Source of the DNA: Progne subis subis
Lineage: Eukaryota; Chordata; Aves; Passeriformes; Hirundinidae
NCBI GenBank assembly: GCA_022316685.1
Contig: JAKJHU010000039.1
Location: forward strand, 3,100,001-3,164,000
Direction of reading: 5' to 3'
Length of the DNA: 64,000 nt
The notes beneath the pieces were generated by a model. That model saw only the letters and a list, made by a program, of their open reading frames with translations, made no database searches and had not been told where the DNA came from. Made by a program: the position numbers and the translations under genes. The stretch's first letter is position 1, and each line of letters begins with the position of its first letter. Below are positions 24,070 to 38,141 of this stretch, in pieces.

Positions 24070-26140
24070 ATAGGACTTTGGGAACTTTTACAATATAGCA
24101 GTCTTTGGATCAATGCATATCCCAGCAAGACCTTGCATAAGTGACCTAAAATCGTGTGATCAAACCTCTTCTCCCCTCCCCATCCCTAGAAAGATGTTTG
24201 TAATTAGATAAAATGAGGACAGAATATGCATAAGTATCTGTTATGCTGGGATTCCTGCCCAGAAAGGAAACTAATGGCCTGAGCTGGCCATAATCTTTTG
24301 CACCCTGTGTACTATTGACAAGGCTATGGCTTGAGATGTTGAGAGTTCAGGGGCAGATTTTTGCTGCTGTCTTATGGTAACCTTTCTAAATTGACTGCTT
24401 TCCAAAACAAGTGGAATTACACAGCCTGTATTTTACTCATCATTATTGTCGGGGACACTTTGCTTGTAAGAGGGGGCCTGATTCTTCAGTCTTCTGCCTA
24501 ATGCAGTGGAAGTGAGTTTAAATGGCTGCTTCTGTGGTTTGGAAGTGTTACACATTCACTTTGCCCAGATGTAAATGACCACATGAAGTGCAAGATAGTG
24601 TAGAACTAGAAATAGAGGTTTTTTTTTTCATTTCATCTATCAGTTGTCAACCAGCTAGTCACTGGTTCTTCATAGTGGAGTTCTGTGAACAAATTTCATC
24701 TATCTCTAGTTCAATTAAGGAGCCCTCTAAAGCCTGTGTGACAAGTTGTCTAATACTGTGATACTACACAATATAAGAGAATGGCAAATGGATGGCACTC
24801 CAGGAATCTGGAGGCTGCTTTACCTACTGTTGCTGTTTTCTTCTTTCTCCCAATACATACGGGAGGTGTCAGCTTGCCCCTCACAAAATTCTAGTTTACT
24901 GTCCTCTCCTAGATTCGTGGATTTTGTCTCATGACTTGGCAACAATAAAACAGAAACTCTGGGCATTGACAGTTCTGTCAGTCATCCTCAGATATCCCAG
25001 TTGTTGGTAAATCCAGTGAGGAAAAGCTTTTCTTGGAGCAGGCAGGTAGCAGGTATGATACTTTTCCTCTCTTACTTTGCTTCAGTGTCCTTGGGGTAAA
25101 TGTCAGTGAAAGCAAGAAGTGCTTTGATAAAAAGAGGGGCAAAGTCACATGAAAAGCATACCTCTTCCACATTCCCAAACAAGGTATCTACCCAGCATTT
25201 CCATTATTCTGCCCTGCGTAGCTAAAGCACGAAAAGAGCCAAGGCCGTACTGAAATTTGATTCTATTTTGAAATTATGTCCAGTTTGGCATCTTTTTGAG
25301 TTGAGAAATTTTGGCTTGCTCTTCTTTTCCACTCAGTAATTTGCAGAGTGGGAGATTTGGGGTGAACCTCTTTTCTGTGCTTACAAGGCAGCAGGAGCTT
25401 CTATGGCTGGGCTGGAATGTGTTGTTTCAACACACTGAATGTGAAAAAAAAACCCCTTCAGCTTCATACAGACTGTGGTTTTTGTTTGTACTCAGTCAGT
25501 GTGATTTCACTGAAGTCCAAAAGTTATGCCAGTGTGAGACACAAACTAAGTCTATGTTATTTCAAGACTACAGTACCACCAGAGAAAATTCCTTTTATTC
25601 CAACCGCTCTCCTACCCCCCTTAATTTTTCAGACCCTCTGTCTTTGTCAGATATTCAGTAGTGCCTGATGCTTATAATTTGGCAGCAGATGTTGACAGTA
25701 GCCACCTATGAGATCCTTAGCAGAAACCTATAGCTTAACAGACAGGACAGACAGCAGATAGCTTCCTAGTAACAGGGGTGGGTCAGAACAAAATCCTGGA
25801 TCTCAGCACTCTTGTGAGCTTTGAAGATTGAACCTGGAACTGAAGTTAAATGTCTTTAATGGACAGGATCCAAACACCCACATGCTTTGGCAGAGCTCAG
25901 ATCCAAGTTCTGTCTACCTAAAGAATCAAGGTTCTGTTTATATGTGGATTCTTCTACCAGTGAAAAGCAAGAGAAGGGTAAGACAGAAAATATGACACAT
26001 TGGCAAAATTGTTTTTCAATAATATGTTTTTCAAAGTTTTTTCCATGAGGCGTCAGCAGCTCTTAAAAAATCACAGGGAGAGCATACAGTTGTCAATGAG
26101 CCAGAACGGTTAAATGTTTTTAAATATTTAAGTTGCGTTA
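24070..26140. other. Intron 1 segment without gene
   Basis: No exon, RNA gene or repeat recognised. Confidence 0.5.
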
Positions 26141-26149
26141 TTCCTTCAC

Positions 26150-26500
26150 CTTTCTTTCTCACAAATATGCCTAGTAAAACTCCAGTAATGAAAACACTTG
26201 CTTGGGGAGGGGGATATAATCCTTTTCAGCAAATAATGATGGTGACATTTTAATTGCATTATAACAACACTGTTAGCAATAGTTTAGGTTTGGCATTGAA
26301 GTTATACACAACATTTGTTCTTTTATACAGTATTGGTATTACATAGTAAAAATAGCACAATTGCAAAACTCATTTGTTACTCTTCTGCCAACTTTGTTCA
26401 GCTGACTGTTGCTGTTTGAACTTTTAAAGCAATGTTTCATCCATATGTTAATACCAACTGTACAATTAATTCTCTCTGCTTTCAAATGATTCTCTTGTGC
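26150..26500. promoter_or_regulatory. Candidate conserved non-coding element
   Basis: AT-rich, repeat-free stretch dense in short motifs of developmental regulators: TTTTAATTGCATTATAAC (homeodomain/POU-like), CATTTGTT and ACAACA (SOX-like), and GTAAAAATAG at 26,346-26,355, one mismatch from the MEF2 consensus. Judged by composition only; conservation was not tested. Confidence 0.25.
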
Positions 26501-28144
26501 CTTAGTAGTTACTTTTCAGTTTGAGCTACCTGCAAAACCACTCCTGTCAGATGAGCTGTGCTCATCCTGAGTGGTTCCATACATTGAGATGATAAAGAGC
26601 AGCCGCTGCCTTTAAATTTCCCAGCGTATTCCTGCACAGAAGTTGTTGCAGGCACTTTGCTTCACTAAGCCATTTCAGGATGGGACTATTCAGAAATTTT
26701 CATCTTTCTAGCGTGAGATTTGGACCTACTCTGTGATTTTTGGATGTCATATATCCTCAGATTATTTTCTGTCTGTGAAGGATTGAAAAAAATAAAATCA
26801 AGAGGACAAAAACAAGACCAAGAGCATCCATAAATCAACACTACAAGTAATGGTACCTAGTATCAGGGGACAGCTGGCACTGGAAGTCTCCACTGTATCA
26901 CACTTAAACTAGTTCTGGATTAAAGGAATAATAAAATCAACCCAGTAAATAGGGAGGGGGAAGAACCTTCCCCAGGTGAAACAGTGCTTCTTCAGGTAGT
27001 TTTTAGCTGGGAACAGGCTGACGTGCAGCCAGACCTGCTGCTACATCTTCATGGGAGGTTAAAATTCAGACAGAGAAGGCACAAATAAATTTTAATTTAA
27101 AATATTTTGAATTCTTCCTTGTTCCTATTGTTACATTTAAACTGCACTTTATTTTAGGAAGTTTTTCTTTGTTTGTTTGTTTTCTTTGTTTACTTAACAG
27201 TTTCCCATGTGTGAAACTTAAAATGGGAAAGAATCACTATGCAAGGGTTTGTGCAAACTAGAACCTGATCCCAGAGAGGGGAATCAATGGGGTTTCACGC
27301 TAGGAAGGGCATCAGAGGGGGATACACTTAGAGAGATCAGAGAGAAGCTAAAAGTGCTGTTGGTCCCTAAGAAGTATCTCCTACTTAAGGGTTAAATGGA
27401 GTGGTTTTGTTTCCTGACAAGCCTGCTCAGAGTTTCACTCAATGTTTTCTTTTACATATGTATGAACATAAAATGTGATGGTGAACTTAAGTGTACTGAC
27501 TGATATTGGACCCAATCCTTATTTGTTCCAAGATATCACTACGGAGTCCTGGGGTTGGTAGTCCTTTGCTTAGTTGGAGATGGTTTGAATGGTGATAAAA
27601 GTTATGCTATAATAAAACTGTGGCTACACAATAGGGGACAGTGCTCGTGTGGAGCATTTTTTTCCTGCTTTAAGTTGGTCACACACCTCTATAGCAATAA
27701 CTCTTACAAAATCACTCAATCATACCTACATAGGGCATCACCTACTCTAGTGGCACAGTGCTCCCTGGGACTGCAGGTGCCTGTGCTCTGGGGCTTCCTG
27801 GCAGTGGAGGCAAAGCTCCATTTTGTCTCTCCAAGGATAAGGGGTCAAGGCCAGTGCTAGTCCAGTAATGGGGAAGAAAGAAGTAGGAAGAGCAGAAATG
27901 GAGAACAAGGGGAGGATGAGTCCTGCTTATTTTTCCAGCCAGGAGGGTAGGGAAAATAGGAATGACACCTGCAGCTGGGAGCTTTCCTCCAGTGGCAGCC
28001 ACTCCCACTTGGCAGCCATCAGCACTCTCAGCCTGGTTTGCAAATGGCTTTGATAATGTTCTTCTCTTGAAGCTTTTAAAGAACCTAAGCTGCCTTGAGA
28101 AGTCCTCCTGAGGCACACTTGGTTAAAACCTTCAAAACATGGGC

Positions 28145-29295
28145 TAGGAGCAACTGGTCAGGTCACCCATGGAGGCTCTGTGGGATCAGTAACTGGGCCT
28201 GTGCTGCCTGATATGTGCAAATGATCTGGGAAAGAATGTGAAGAGGAGGTGGCAAACTAAGCTGATAATACTAAGGATGCTCCATGTGGGAAGAACACAA
28301 GGTTGAAGTTTTGAAGAACCCCATGAAACTGAATTATTTGACTGGTTATGTTCAGTTTAGATAAATGTAAATAAAGACACATAGGGAAAAATATCCCAAA
28401 TTAATGTATATGGGAATGGAGGTAGAATTGGTTACTGACATTGAAGTGAAAAGTTTTGGGGTTATAATAGACGTACCAAAATATGATATCTGTGCTCAGT
28501 AACAGGTAAGATAATAATGAGGTGATGATTAAAAGAAAGGGAGAGAGTAAGGAAGACGTGCAGGCTGAATGTTAGGAGTTAGTATCAAAGGAAAGAAAAC
28601 AAACGTTATTACGATGAGAATACATTTGGCACGTTACTGATTTTTCCAACCTAAATGATTCTATGGTTCTGTAATTCTATATACATCCAAGGTTTGAAGC
28701 ATGCTGGAGTACTGTGAGCAGTTTGGTCACCCTGTGTTGAAAAGAATACAAAAGATGAACTAAGAAAGAAACAAGGAGCATCAAAAGGAATGACTTCTGT
28801 ATGAAGAATTACTAAATTGGTTTGGGTTTTCCAGTCTGTAAAAAGAGTCTCTCTCTATGAGAGAGGTTCCTGAGATCAGGAGCATCATGGAAGGGGCAAA
28901 TAGAGGATGGATGTATGTTCATTCTCCCTCTTGAAGTCAAAAGTTAGGACATCAATCGAGATTATCAAGAGGCTGGTTCAAAAGGAACAAAAGGAGATAC
29001 ATTTTTGCTAAATGTTAAATAAACTTGTGAAACTCTTTACAATGGGATGTATGGGATATTGAAGTTTACCGGGGCTCAAAAAACATCAGCTTTACAGAAG
29101 GTAGATCCTTCAACGGCAATTGAATTTCTTGGTATCCAAATCCCAGTTCACCAGAGGCTGAGATGAAATACAAGTATATTTCCTGCAGAATATCACTATA
29201 TCCATATTTTGCGTGCCTCTTGGGGATTCCGTACTGGCCTAAGTTTAAGACTACATTAGATGGACCTTCGGTCTGACCTGATTTGGCCATTTTTG
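28145..29295 (+). mobile_element. Old CR1-family LINE fragment (reverse transcriptase C-terminal end and 3' region)
   Basis: Starts in the end of the reverse transcriptase frame: the + strand reads GSVTGP near 28,170, matching the GS(V)xGP turn of CR1/L3 reverse transcriptases. It continues through diverged 3'-region sequence (TTCAGTTTAGATAAATG near 28,350; CATGCTGGAGTACTGTGAGCAGTTTGGTC near 28,700) to a 3' end with TAGATGGACCTTCGGTCTGACC near 29,260, a hallmark of older amniote CR1 elements. Many stops and indels show it is long dead. A younger CR1 piece appears to be inserted at 28,559-28,680. It stands on the same strand as DPF3. Confidence 0.75.
28559..28680 (+). mobile_element. Younger CR1 3' fragment nested in the old element
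   Basis: Begins with a CR1-like GTGCAGGCTGAATGTTAGGAG and ends TTCCAACCTAAATGATTCTATGGTTCTG, the bird CR1 3' terminus. The older element appears to resume straight after it at 28,681. Internally deleted. Confidence 0.6.
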
Positions 29296-30052
29296 TTTCA
29301 AGGTCTCTGGCAGTCACACAGTACTTAGCAGTGTTGCAAGAAAGGCCTTGAGAAGTTTCAAAATAAGAGACCCAGAAATGCAAGATGAAATTATGATTAC
29401 TGGCTGAATAACCAGAGCTTTATTTTGTTCTTTGCAATGTTTGCTCCTGCATGTCAACCCTAGGGGGAAGTTGGTGTGCCAGTTCACCCAGGTCTTGCAA
29501 CAACCTGAGACAACCTGTTTATTAAACATACACTTTGGCTTCTGTACAGAGGAAATGGCATGATCCAGACTGGTAATGCAGCGACTTGCATTTAGTTTCT
29601 GCCTACACCACTGACTTTCTGTATATTTTCAGACAAGTCCTGTGCTGTAGTGTTTCCCTATGGAAAGAATACATAAAATCCTTTATGTCTCTTCCTAAAG
29701 AGTAGTTTGAGATACGTAGTTGTAAAGTGCTACTTAAGTGCCAGAACTTGTGAGTGAATGCAGAGTGTTTGATGGTGATTTTTTTTTTTTTTTAATGGGC
29801 ATTACATTTAAGAAATTTACGGTCTCTAATGTCTGTTTGTAGGCCTCTCGTTCAGACTGAGTATGAAGTAAAACCTATATTCAGATTCATTCTAAAGGAA
29901 AAAAATCTTAATTCATTGTTTCTGTACTTATTAGTGACTCATTTGTTTGGTGTGTGTCAGGATGAACCCCTGGGAAATCTGTAGTGGTCTGATCTGACTA
30001 GAGGAAGCATTATTTTATTGTCTTTTCTGTCCTATTGCAGTTTCATTTTGCC

Positions 30053-30075
30053 TTTTTTTTTTTTTTTTTTTTTTT
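30053..30075 (+). repeat. Poly-T tract (23 T)
   Basis: Homopolymer of 23 T; no retroposon body recognised beside it. Confidence 0.85.
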
Positions 30076-33000
30076 GTTGCTCTCACTAGGTCACTGTTTG
30101 TGGAATGAATTTTCCAGTCATGTCCCAGATTCACAATCATAGGTGACCTTTGCTCTTCCACGTGGCTCTCTTTCTGCTCCTGTGGCCATTTGCAGACATA
30201 TCTTATAAGTTAATATTTATAATGAAAGGCAGCCGATGGCACTTGCACGTAAGGTGGTTGTCCTCTCTTCATGCTGTGCAGTAGCATGCCTGAATTCTGA
30301 TGAGAAGACTGAGATTCTCTTGTTCAAAATTTAAGGTATTCAGTGGAGTGATTAATAATTGCATATTAGGCACTTGATCAGATGGTTCCAGGACAGTGTA
30401 CACATTAGGTAAAAGACATAACAAAATCCATCTTTCTCAGTGTGCTAGCTAGGTATTCACACAACTTTCCACAGCTGTGAGGAAGCTCCGATGTGCTCCT
30501 TTTATCTATCAGCATTTGAGCTCTTAGATATCACATTTTTGAGAAATCTTTAGAGATGAAACACAAACTTTGGCAGCATGACCAAGAAGACCTACCTGAT
30601 TGCCTTTATTATTGGGATTCAAGTACCAGGATCACATCAGTGCTCTGCCTCAAAGCTGCTACAGGTCAGGAAGTGTGGGAGAGGACCCAGGTGCTTGTGC
30701 AAACCTCCTCTAAATCTGACTATTAAACTTCTAAACACTTTTCAAATGCAATAGCTGGGACTGTGAGGTTCCTTGGAGAACCTTGCCACAGCAGAAGAAA
30801 TCAGCAGTTCCTATTAATGTATCTGCTCCATGCTTCCACCTGGAATACTCCTGCTGGATATGGAGTCACAATGTCAATGCAAGTCTACATTGCAAATGTA
30901 AGGAGAAAGATGTGCAATTGCTTCTTGATATTATTGCATATTCTGGTGCTTGTTGATGGGTTTGCAGGGCCACTGCAGCTGGCTGCTTAGGAAAACATGT
31001 GGATTGTGAGGAGAGGCGGGCAGTAAAATAATTAGTATTGGTATTAATATATTTTATTTTGTGCCAATTATTTAGCTGTTCTTATTTGAACCCATGAGTT
31101 TGGTGGGGTTTTTTAATTTGTTTTTTTTTTTTCCGGATCCCCACTGCAGAGTGCGTATGGAGGGAGTGAGCGAGTGAGTGGCTGTGTGGTACTTAGTTGC
31201 CAGCTGGGATTAAACCATGACACCCTGGAATTTGTTTCCATTAACGCTCCAAGCTTCTTGTGTGCCAGTTACAGCTACTTTTTGACTTGGAAAAAAATGG
31301 TTATTTGAATGTTGTCTTTCTCTCAATTTTATGTAGTTTCCTCTTGCCCATGTGTAAATTTTGCATGAACGCCACCATGACCTCTTTGCATAAGTTTAGA
31401 GAGGCACCTAAACATGGCCTAGCAAACAGATATTCTATGCTAGGCAAACACCAGCTCTGTGCAAAGGGCACCCACCCCACCTAAGCTGCCAGGGAGTGTG
31501 TTCACAGGCTTCCCTTGTTAATGTGACTCCTGATTGTCTGAGTATGTTGCACTGCTTCGCTCTCTGCCCAGTGACCAAAGGCATCCAGTTATAAAGAAAA
31601 ATCACAGATTAAAAAAACCCAAAAAACCCACAACCAAGCCCCCCAAGAAAACAAGCATTCTAGTTGAAGATATGCTACTTTTTGAGTGAAGCACTGAAGG
31701 GTATATGGAACACCTGAAATGCCCATGAAAATGAAGCAGAACATGTTAAGCTAAAATAGAAACATGAACATTAATTTAGTGTTAATATTTCAGTTTATGT
31801 GAATATTGTGCCTTACTTTCACTTTCTTTTATCTGTGTGCAATCCCAGTTCTAGTTAAAGATTTTTTCTATCATTTGGGTCTCTGAAAACCATCATCCAG
31901 AAGTTTTAAGGTAGTTGATAACACTATGAAAGGGTTAACTTTGAGTCCCCTCTTCCAGTTTAAGAGGCCTAGGAACAGTCTCCTTGCCAATCTTCCAAGC
32001 TCAATCCCAGTTTTTCCTCACCTGATGTTATTTTTAGTGGAAGAAAATAGAAATATTTCTAGGTATTAGGATATTCTATTTCTTTAATCCCTGGAACGGC
32101 CAAAATGAGATGGAGAAAGATAGACAAACCCGTGACAAAGTGAAGTGATGAGTTACCACTGTTGAAGCAGGGCAAGAGGTCAGGACTGAGGGAAGGGTTG
32201 GAATGAAATTGTGTGTGCATACATGTGTGTGCTACTTCACTTTGAGAATAAGTCAAAGAAAAGGACTGCAGATAAGAAGGCATCTGATCCTTCAAAGGGT
32301 TTGCAGCTTTTTGATTCAAAGAAACTGGTATTCTCATGGGATAGGGACATGTATGGAGGTTTTTTCCTCACTAGTCCCTTGGTTTCCCTGTAATTGCAAT
32401 GGGCACTCTCCTCAAATATAAGTTCACACGGCAGTGCTTTCCTCATATGCTAATGAAGAATAAGATAGCGATGGTGGGGGGAAACTCTCAAGTCCTTTAG
32501 AGTGTATGAAAACAAATTTAAGGGCTGGCTACAAGGAAAGGTGACACAGGAAAATTTGGAGAAGATGATTGGCTGGATTCTAAGGCAGAGGGGCTTTATT
32601 GAAGAAGGGCTGATTAGGGAAGGCCCTGTTTGGGGAAGTGACTGGCAAAAGGACATCGGGGAGTGAATAGCACACATAGTAGAGACATGGTAAGGTAAGA
32701 AGAGGTTTTGTAGGCCAGAAGGGAAATGAGGATACAGAAAGACATATTGTAATACAAATTAAAGACATTTGCTTTAATTAATTCCTTTAAAAATTACTAT
32801 TAACTAGAAATAAGTATTGTAAGTAGCTCCCACTAGGCTGTGATTTCCTTGTACTTGTTGAGCAGTTTCTGACCCAAAGAACTTCCAGCTGGCAGCTGCC
32901 ATTGGTCTTTGTCCCTGAGAACTGCTGGGATGGGCATACCTTAGCAAATAGAGAACACAAGAGCAATTGGCTATCCACAGTGTTCCCTGGAGAGGATAGC

Positions 33001-34673
33001 CTTTGAGGCCTGGTGTGATATCCTTGTGCATAAGGTTGGGATTTTGCATGAGAAGACTCACATCTGGAAAAACAAGAAGACTTCTTTCCCAGACCCAATG
33101 TGAAAAAGTGTAAAGAGAGAGTTTGGGAATGGGTGCAGTGGGAACAGTGGGCAGATTCTCATGGCAAAAGAGAGTAAAACACACCTTCAGCAGCAGGTGC
33201 CAAAGCTGGTGATAATTGCATTCTTGTTCCTGAGAGGAGGTGTGAGGCAGAAGCCCTTCTCTGCATTCAGGGTTTTGTAGACTAAATGGGTACCAGAGCT
33301 TGGGGCATCTGATTGCTTCTCCGCCCATGTGTGATGGAAGGAAATCCCTTTTCCTCCTACTCCTTCAATGAATAGTGGAGGCAGGAAAGGGGAAGAGAGT
33401 GTTAGGGATACCGCTGCACCAGGTATTGCAGCGTGGACACAAACTGCACAACTGTCCTGCTGAAGCTTTGTGGGTTACTGCTTTGGAGGAAGCAGAAGGA
33501 AAGAGCCTGACTGCCCTGGCTCATAGACTTAACCCTTGGGTTGCTAAGCAGGATTTGTCATGCCAAGTCAGACCTGTTGTCTGCTTCATCCAGAGTCTTA
33601 TTCTGGCAACATTTTTTGAAGCTGGATTTTAAATGTCTACTAGGGGTCTTAAATGAAAGCTTTTTCATGAGAGCCCAATTATTTAGGCTAAAGAGACAGT
33701 GAATGTTTTTTCAGAGGTTTGCTCCAACAGATTCCCTCTCTGGTCCCATTCCCATTCCCACATCCTTCTCTCAGGACCTAGCAGGGACTAAGAAGTGTAA
33801 TCCCATTTATTTTGCTCATTGGCTCACAGGTTCTGTGCCCACTGAGTTTGGCAAAGAGGTCTCGAGGAAAAGCTTGAGAGTAATTCCTTTGGGGTCTGCC
33901 TGCCTGGAGCAGCTACACTGACCTGACCAGCTCTTCTCCCTCCCTGCTTCTCTCAGACAGATTTTCTCATAAAGATCCTGCAGGCTTTGTGTCACCTGGA
34001 TGTATTTAGTCCTAAATGTCCAAAAACAGCTTCCAATATACTTCATCATCAAACACAAAAAGGGCAGACTCCCACCCTTACCATCCATCTGTTTCTGGGG
34101 TAATTTGAGTTGTTCCCTATTTTGTGTTTTTTTAAATATATTACAAACTGATCAGTACAAATGAGAATCTGGTAAGTGAGCTTCAGTCTCCATTGTTTTC
34201 CTGATATGGTGGTCCATTCACTAACAGAGCATGTAAAATACTTCATTTTGAAGCCTGTCACATTCTGACCCGGTGTTAACAGCACAAGGTGTGCCAAGGG
34301 GTGTTAGATGGGACTCGAGCTCTGTGGGTATATAAAATATTGGCTTTAGAATCATCTTTCATGTTGCCATAAATGACTGTTTCACCCTTGCACTCTCATT
34401 TTTGCAGTAACGATTAGCACACACAAGGAAAACATATTCTTGTCTTCCACATCATACATATAAGACAAAGGGATGGAAAAGCCCAGCCCATGAGTCACAG
34501 GTGCATAAACGTGTAATATAGGCATTGTGCTGTTCATCTTTAAGGGGGAAGAATAAAGCTGTTTTGTGTCAGGAAAGATGTTCTAGGAGGTTGGTATTTG
34601 CAGTGTTGCAGTGGTCCAAAGGACATAATCTTCCAGCTATGGTTCGGAGTGATGCACATCTATTATGTACAAA

Positions 34674-34693
34674 AAACAACAACAACAACAACA
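34674..34693 (+). repeat. (AAC)n microsatellite
   Basis: Tandem AAC triplets for about 20 bases. Confidence 0.9.
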
Positions 34694-36617
34694 AAAGTTC
34701 AAGTTTGCCACACAAATTTCTTATAGAAATTTGGTGGATGACTTTACTGCCCTGCTCAGTTCTGTCCTCTGTCCAGGACAGGGCTTTAAAACTGGCAGTG
34801 GACATTGTGCTGGTGACCAGGGCAGCTCTGAGCAGGAAACCTCTGTATCCTGTGCAATGTGTCTCAGAAACTCCTTCCTCTGATGCCACTATCCTAACAC
34901 ACCTCCTTAAGAAAGGAGCCACAATCTGCCCTATATTTGCTTCTCTTCATTACAGACTTGCTGGTAAGGAGCCACACCTTACAGTCACTGCTTAAATACT
35001 ACCATGCCTTTCACTACATCCACTGGAACTATGAGTGGGAGAGTAACTTCAAGAAAGCAACTCTGTTTTCAAGAACTGTGCTGATGAATTTTGTGCAACT
35101 GGTGAACAGACTTACCAGGCTTTATGCTGAATCCAGTCCATGCTGTACAGGATTTTGCCTGTTTAATCACTGCTGTGTGACTCTGTGTGTAGTGCAGAAA
35201 TAGTCAAAAAAGTGTGTTGTTATGATGCCTCTCATTGTCCACTCTTCATGCCTTGAATTAAAGTGCTCAGAGTAGCAGTTTGCATCTTCAAAGCACACCA
35301 CTGGTTATAATATGAAAATTCCTGTGATGGAACCATGTAATGGTATTCCCATTTTTAAAACTGGGGAATTGAAAGAGAGAGAGAAGGAAGGGTGAACTGA
35401 ATTCAGAGGCCTGGGACTTGAGAAAGATTCACATAGCATTTAGGAGTTGCTGGTCTCTATACTTGTCTTAAGCATGGCAAAAGATGCCTCTCTCTGGATA
35501 TTATTTATGTAATCTTATATGCATATGTATATTACAACTCCTCATGACTGTCAGTCATCTTGGAGGCAGCTTGTTGAGAGCCACACTGAGGTGTTCCCAG
35601 TAGAGGTTCACCTGACTGCGTCATTTTATCAGACCCTCTCTGAAACCCTTGTCACAGGTGTCAATAGAGATACTTTAGGTGAGTGCTGGAAGCAGTAGGC
35701 TGTGCGTGGGACAGGATGTTGTATTTGTCATTTTTGATCATGTATTCTGAAGTGGCAAGATGAATTTGAAACAGTTATTCTTGGAAAAGCTGCACTGTGC
35801 AGAGAAAAAGTCATAATCTAAGAAAAACATAATGCCAGAAATAAAGAGTACAGCTACAGAGTAATAACAGTTGAGTTGTATACACTGGGGGTAGCACTGC
35901 AATATTGATGGTTTCTGCTTGCAGCTCCTAATTTGAAAAGAACTTTATGAAATCCTTAACATGCTTCCTTTTACCCTGCTCTGCTCCAGTTGCTGTTACT
36001 TTTTGAACATGTTGCTTAGCTGTTCCCATTTTTCTGTGAAAAAAAGACTTTTAAACAGAAACAGAACCTCAGACCCTCTCACCTGACATCTGCTAAAGTT
36101 ATATGGTATGAGACTCTTCACTTACACTGACCACCTGAAGCTTTAAGAGGATCCCTCTTCTTTGCTAGGTTGAGGTTCCAAAAAGCTTAGAGACCTGTCT
36201 CTTTTCCCTTGAGCTCAGAGAACACTATTTGGACAGGAAAATTGAGGCTGAGATTATAAGTATATAAAAGAAGACTCTCCTTCCTCTTCTCTGTCTAGTC
36301 AAGTTGGACAATTCAGATTCTGTGTTTCCTGAAAATGTTTATGAACTCTGCAAGCTGCCTGGAGAAACTAGAATGAGAAGCATACTTAGCAGTTGGATTT
36401 CAGGTATCATGAGTCAGAGCAAGCAACTTGTGCTTTTTGCATCCTTAGTGTCCTTGAACAGGTTATTTAACTGCTCAGGGATTCAGTTTCATTTCCTATA
36501 TAAGGAAAAAAATAAACTCATAGGCACGAAAGGAGCATTTAAGGGTTAGTTGATGCATACTTGTAAAAAGCCTTTAAAGGGCCAATTGAGAGACAACCTG
36601 TAATTATCGTGTGCATC

Positions 36618-36663
36618 ATGATTACCTGAGATTGCTCCTCATGATTAGCTGAGATTGCTTCTA
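36618..36663 (+). repeat. Tandem duplication, period 23
   Basis: Two adjacent units each starting ATGATTA and containing CTGAGATTGCT, with three differences between copies. Confidence 0.8.
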
Positions 36664-38141
36664 CATGTGTATGTGTACATGTATGCACCCAGCTGGTTGG
36701 GGTACACAGTTTGCTGAGAGCACCTGCCTAGCAGCAGATGCAAAAAGGAATTCTGAGATTTGGAGGTGAAGTCTTCTGCTAGTGTTAAATTACTTGCTTC
36801 AGTGGGAGCTGACATTTACTGAGGTATTAACTTTAGGAAAAGGAGGGGGTGATGAAGGAGGAAAAGAAGTTCTCCTCCTTGTATTTTGGTGGTTGCAGGT
36901 TCTTTCCCTTATCTACAGCATGCTTCCAGGCAAGATCTTACTAGACTCCCTCACCTTGCCTTGAAAGATCAAGGGCTCCTTCATTCAAAGGAATGAGAAG
37001 ATATTTCATGCTCCACAACCCTTTTAAGCCTATGGCTTCTCTCCAAGGGAGGAAGCTCGAATGGTGTTTCCAGTGACGTGCCGCCTTGTCCACAGGAAAC
37101 TAAATCCACAGGAAACTCACCCCTCCAGTTCACAAATTCTATGCTATGCATACCATACATACAAGGGTAGGTCACTGTCATGAGAAGCTGTGTGGAAAAG
37201 GCAAAGATGGTTTTTGGGAACTCAAGTTCTACAACAGATGTTTAATAGAAAGGTGTGGACTTGGTTTCAGCTGAGTGATATTACTGATCTTGGAGGAGAA
37301 ATACAAAGAAATGAAAGGTGTGGTTGAAGGTAGAGTCTTTTAGTAGGGCCGCTGCCCCCCTCTCTGGTTTTCATATTTGTTTTTAAATTTCTTGCTTCTA
37401 ATACCTTGAAAAGAAATGGAAAACCTCAAAGAAACACTGCTTTATTCTTTAACTGAAAATTTTAGTGCTCACATGTCTATAATCAGAGAATGTCTAAGAC
37501 ATATATAAACACAGGACTGAACCTTCTTATTGAAGAGTTACCTGAACCCTCTTTAGGGTTTGACCAAGAACAGAATGCTGTGTGTTCAATGTGTGAGGTA
37601 AATAGAGGGAACAGGGAGTTTCTAGGGTAATTATTTGGAAACTAGAGGAGACTGGGGGCTGTTTTCACTGAGTGTTTTGGAGTGGAGTATGCCAATTCAT
37701 CAAAACCAATCTAGTTTGCAGAACACAGTTGATTTTTGAATTAATTTTGTAATTCAAATGGTTGAAGTTGGTTTTTCAGTAAAGTTTTAGAACACAAAAG
37801 AACATTCCATTTTGGTATTTTCTGATTTATTTCTTTTAAAGTGGAAATTAATAATTCACAAGGCCTCAGAGGTTAAAATCAGAGCAATGCACTGTAATTG
37901 ACTTAAAGATTTTTTTTAACATATTGTCAGTTTATGCCCTTTTCTAAGACTTTTAGATTCTTGTACTGTTGTGGGAGAGGGCAACAAATCTTCAGATCAC
38001 CAGAGGTGAGAAAATAATTTTGCAAACAGATCTAGCAAATGAGCAATGCTAAACCAAGGAGTTCTAATTATAGTTCTCTGACTGTCCGTGCCATGCTGAA
38101 CAAAACAGAAGCTTGTGTTATAACCAGGACTACTGCTGCTT

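Larger units (their letters stand above)
29300..38140. other. Intron 1 segment without gene
   Basis: Non-coding DNA with poly-T tracts at 29,779-29,793 and 30,053-30,075, an A/C-rich tract at about 31,608-31,650, an (AAC)n repeat and a 23-bp tandem duplication (listed). Open frames at 32,804-33,328 (-, 174 codons) and 34,525-34,995 (+, 156 codons) show no recognisable domain; the second runs through the AAC repeat as poly-Asn. Confidence 0.55.

Noticed and set aside
32804..33328. 174-codon - strand frame
   Set aside because: No domain, signal or family similarity and no flanking splice or promoter features; consistent with a chance frame in intron 1.
34525..34995. 156-codon + strand frame with a poly-Asn run
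   Set aside because: The Asn run is an AAC microsatellite and the rest resembles nothing known; chance frame.
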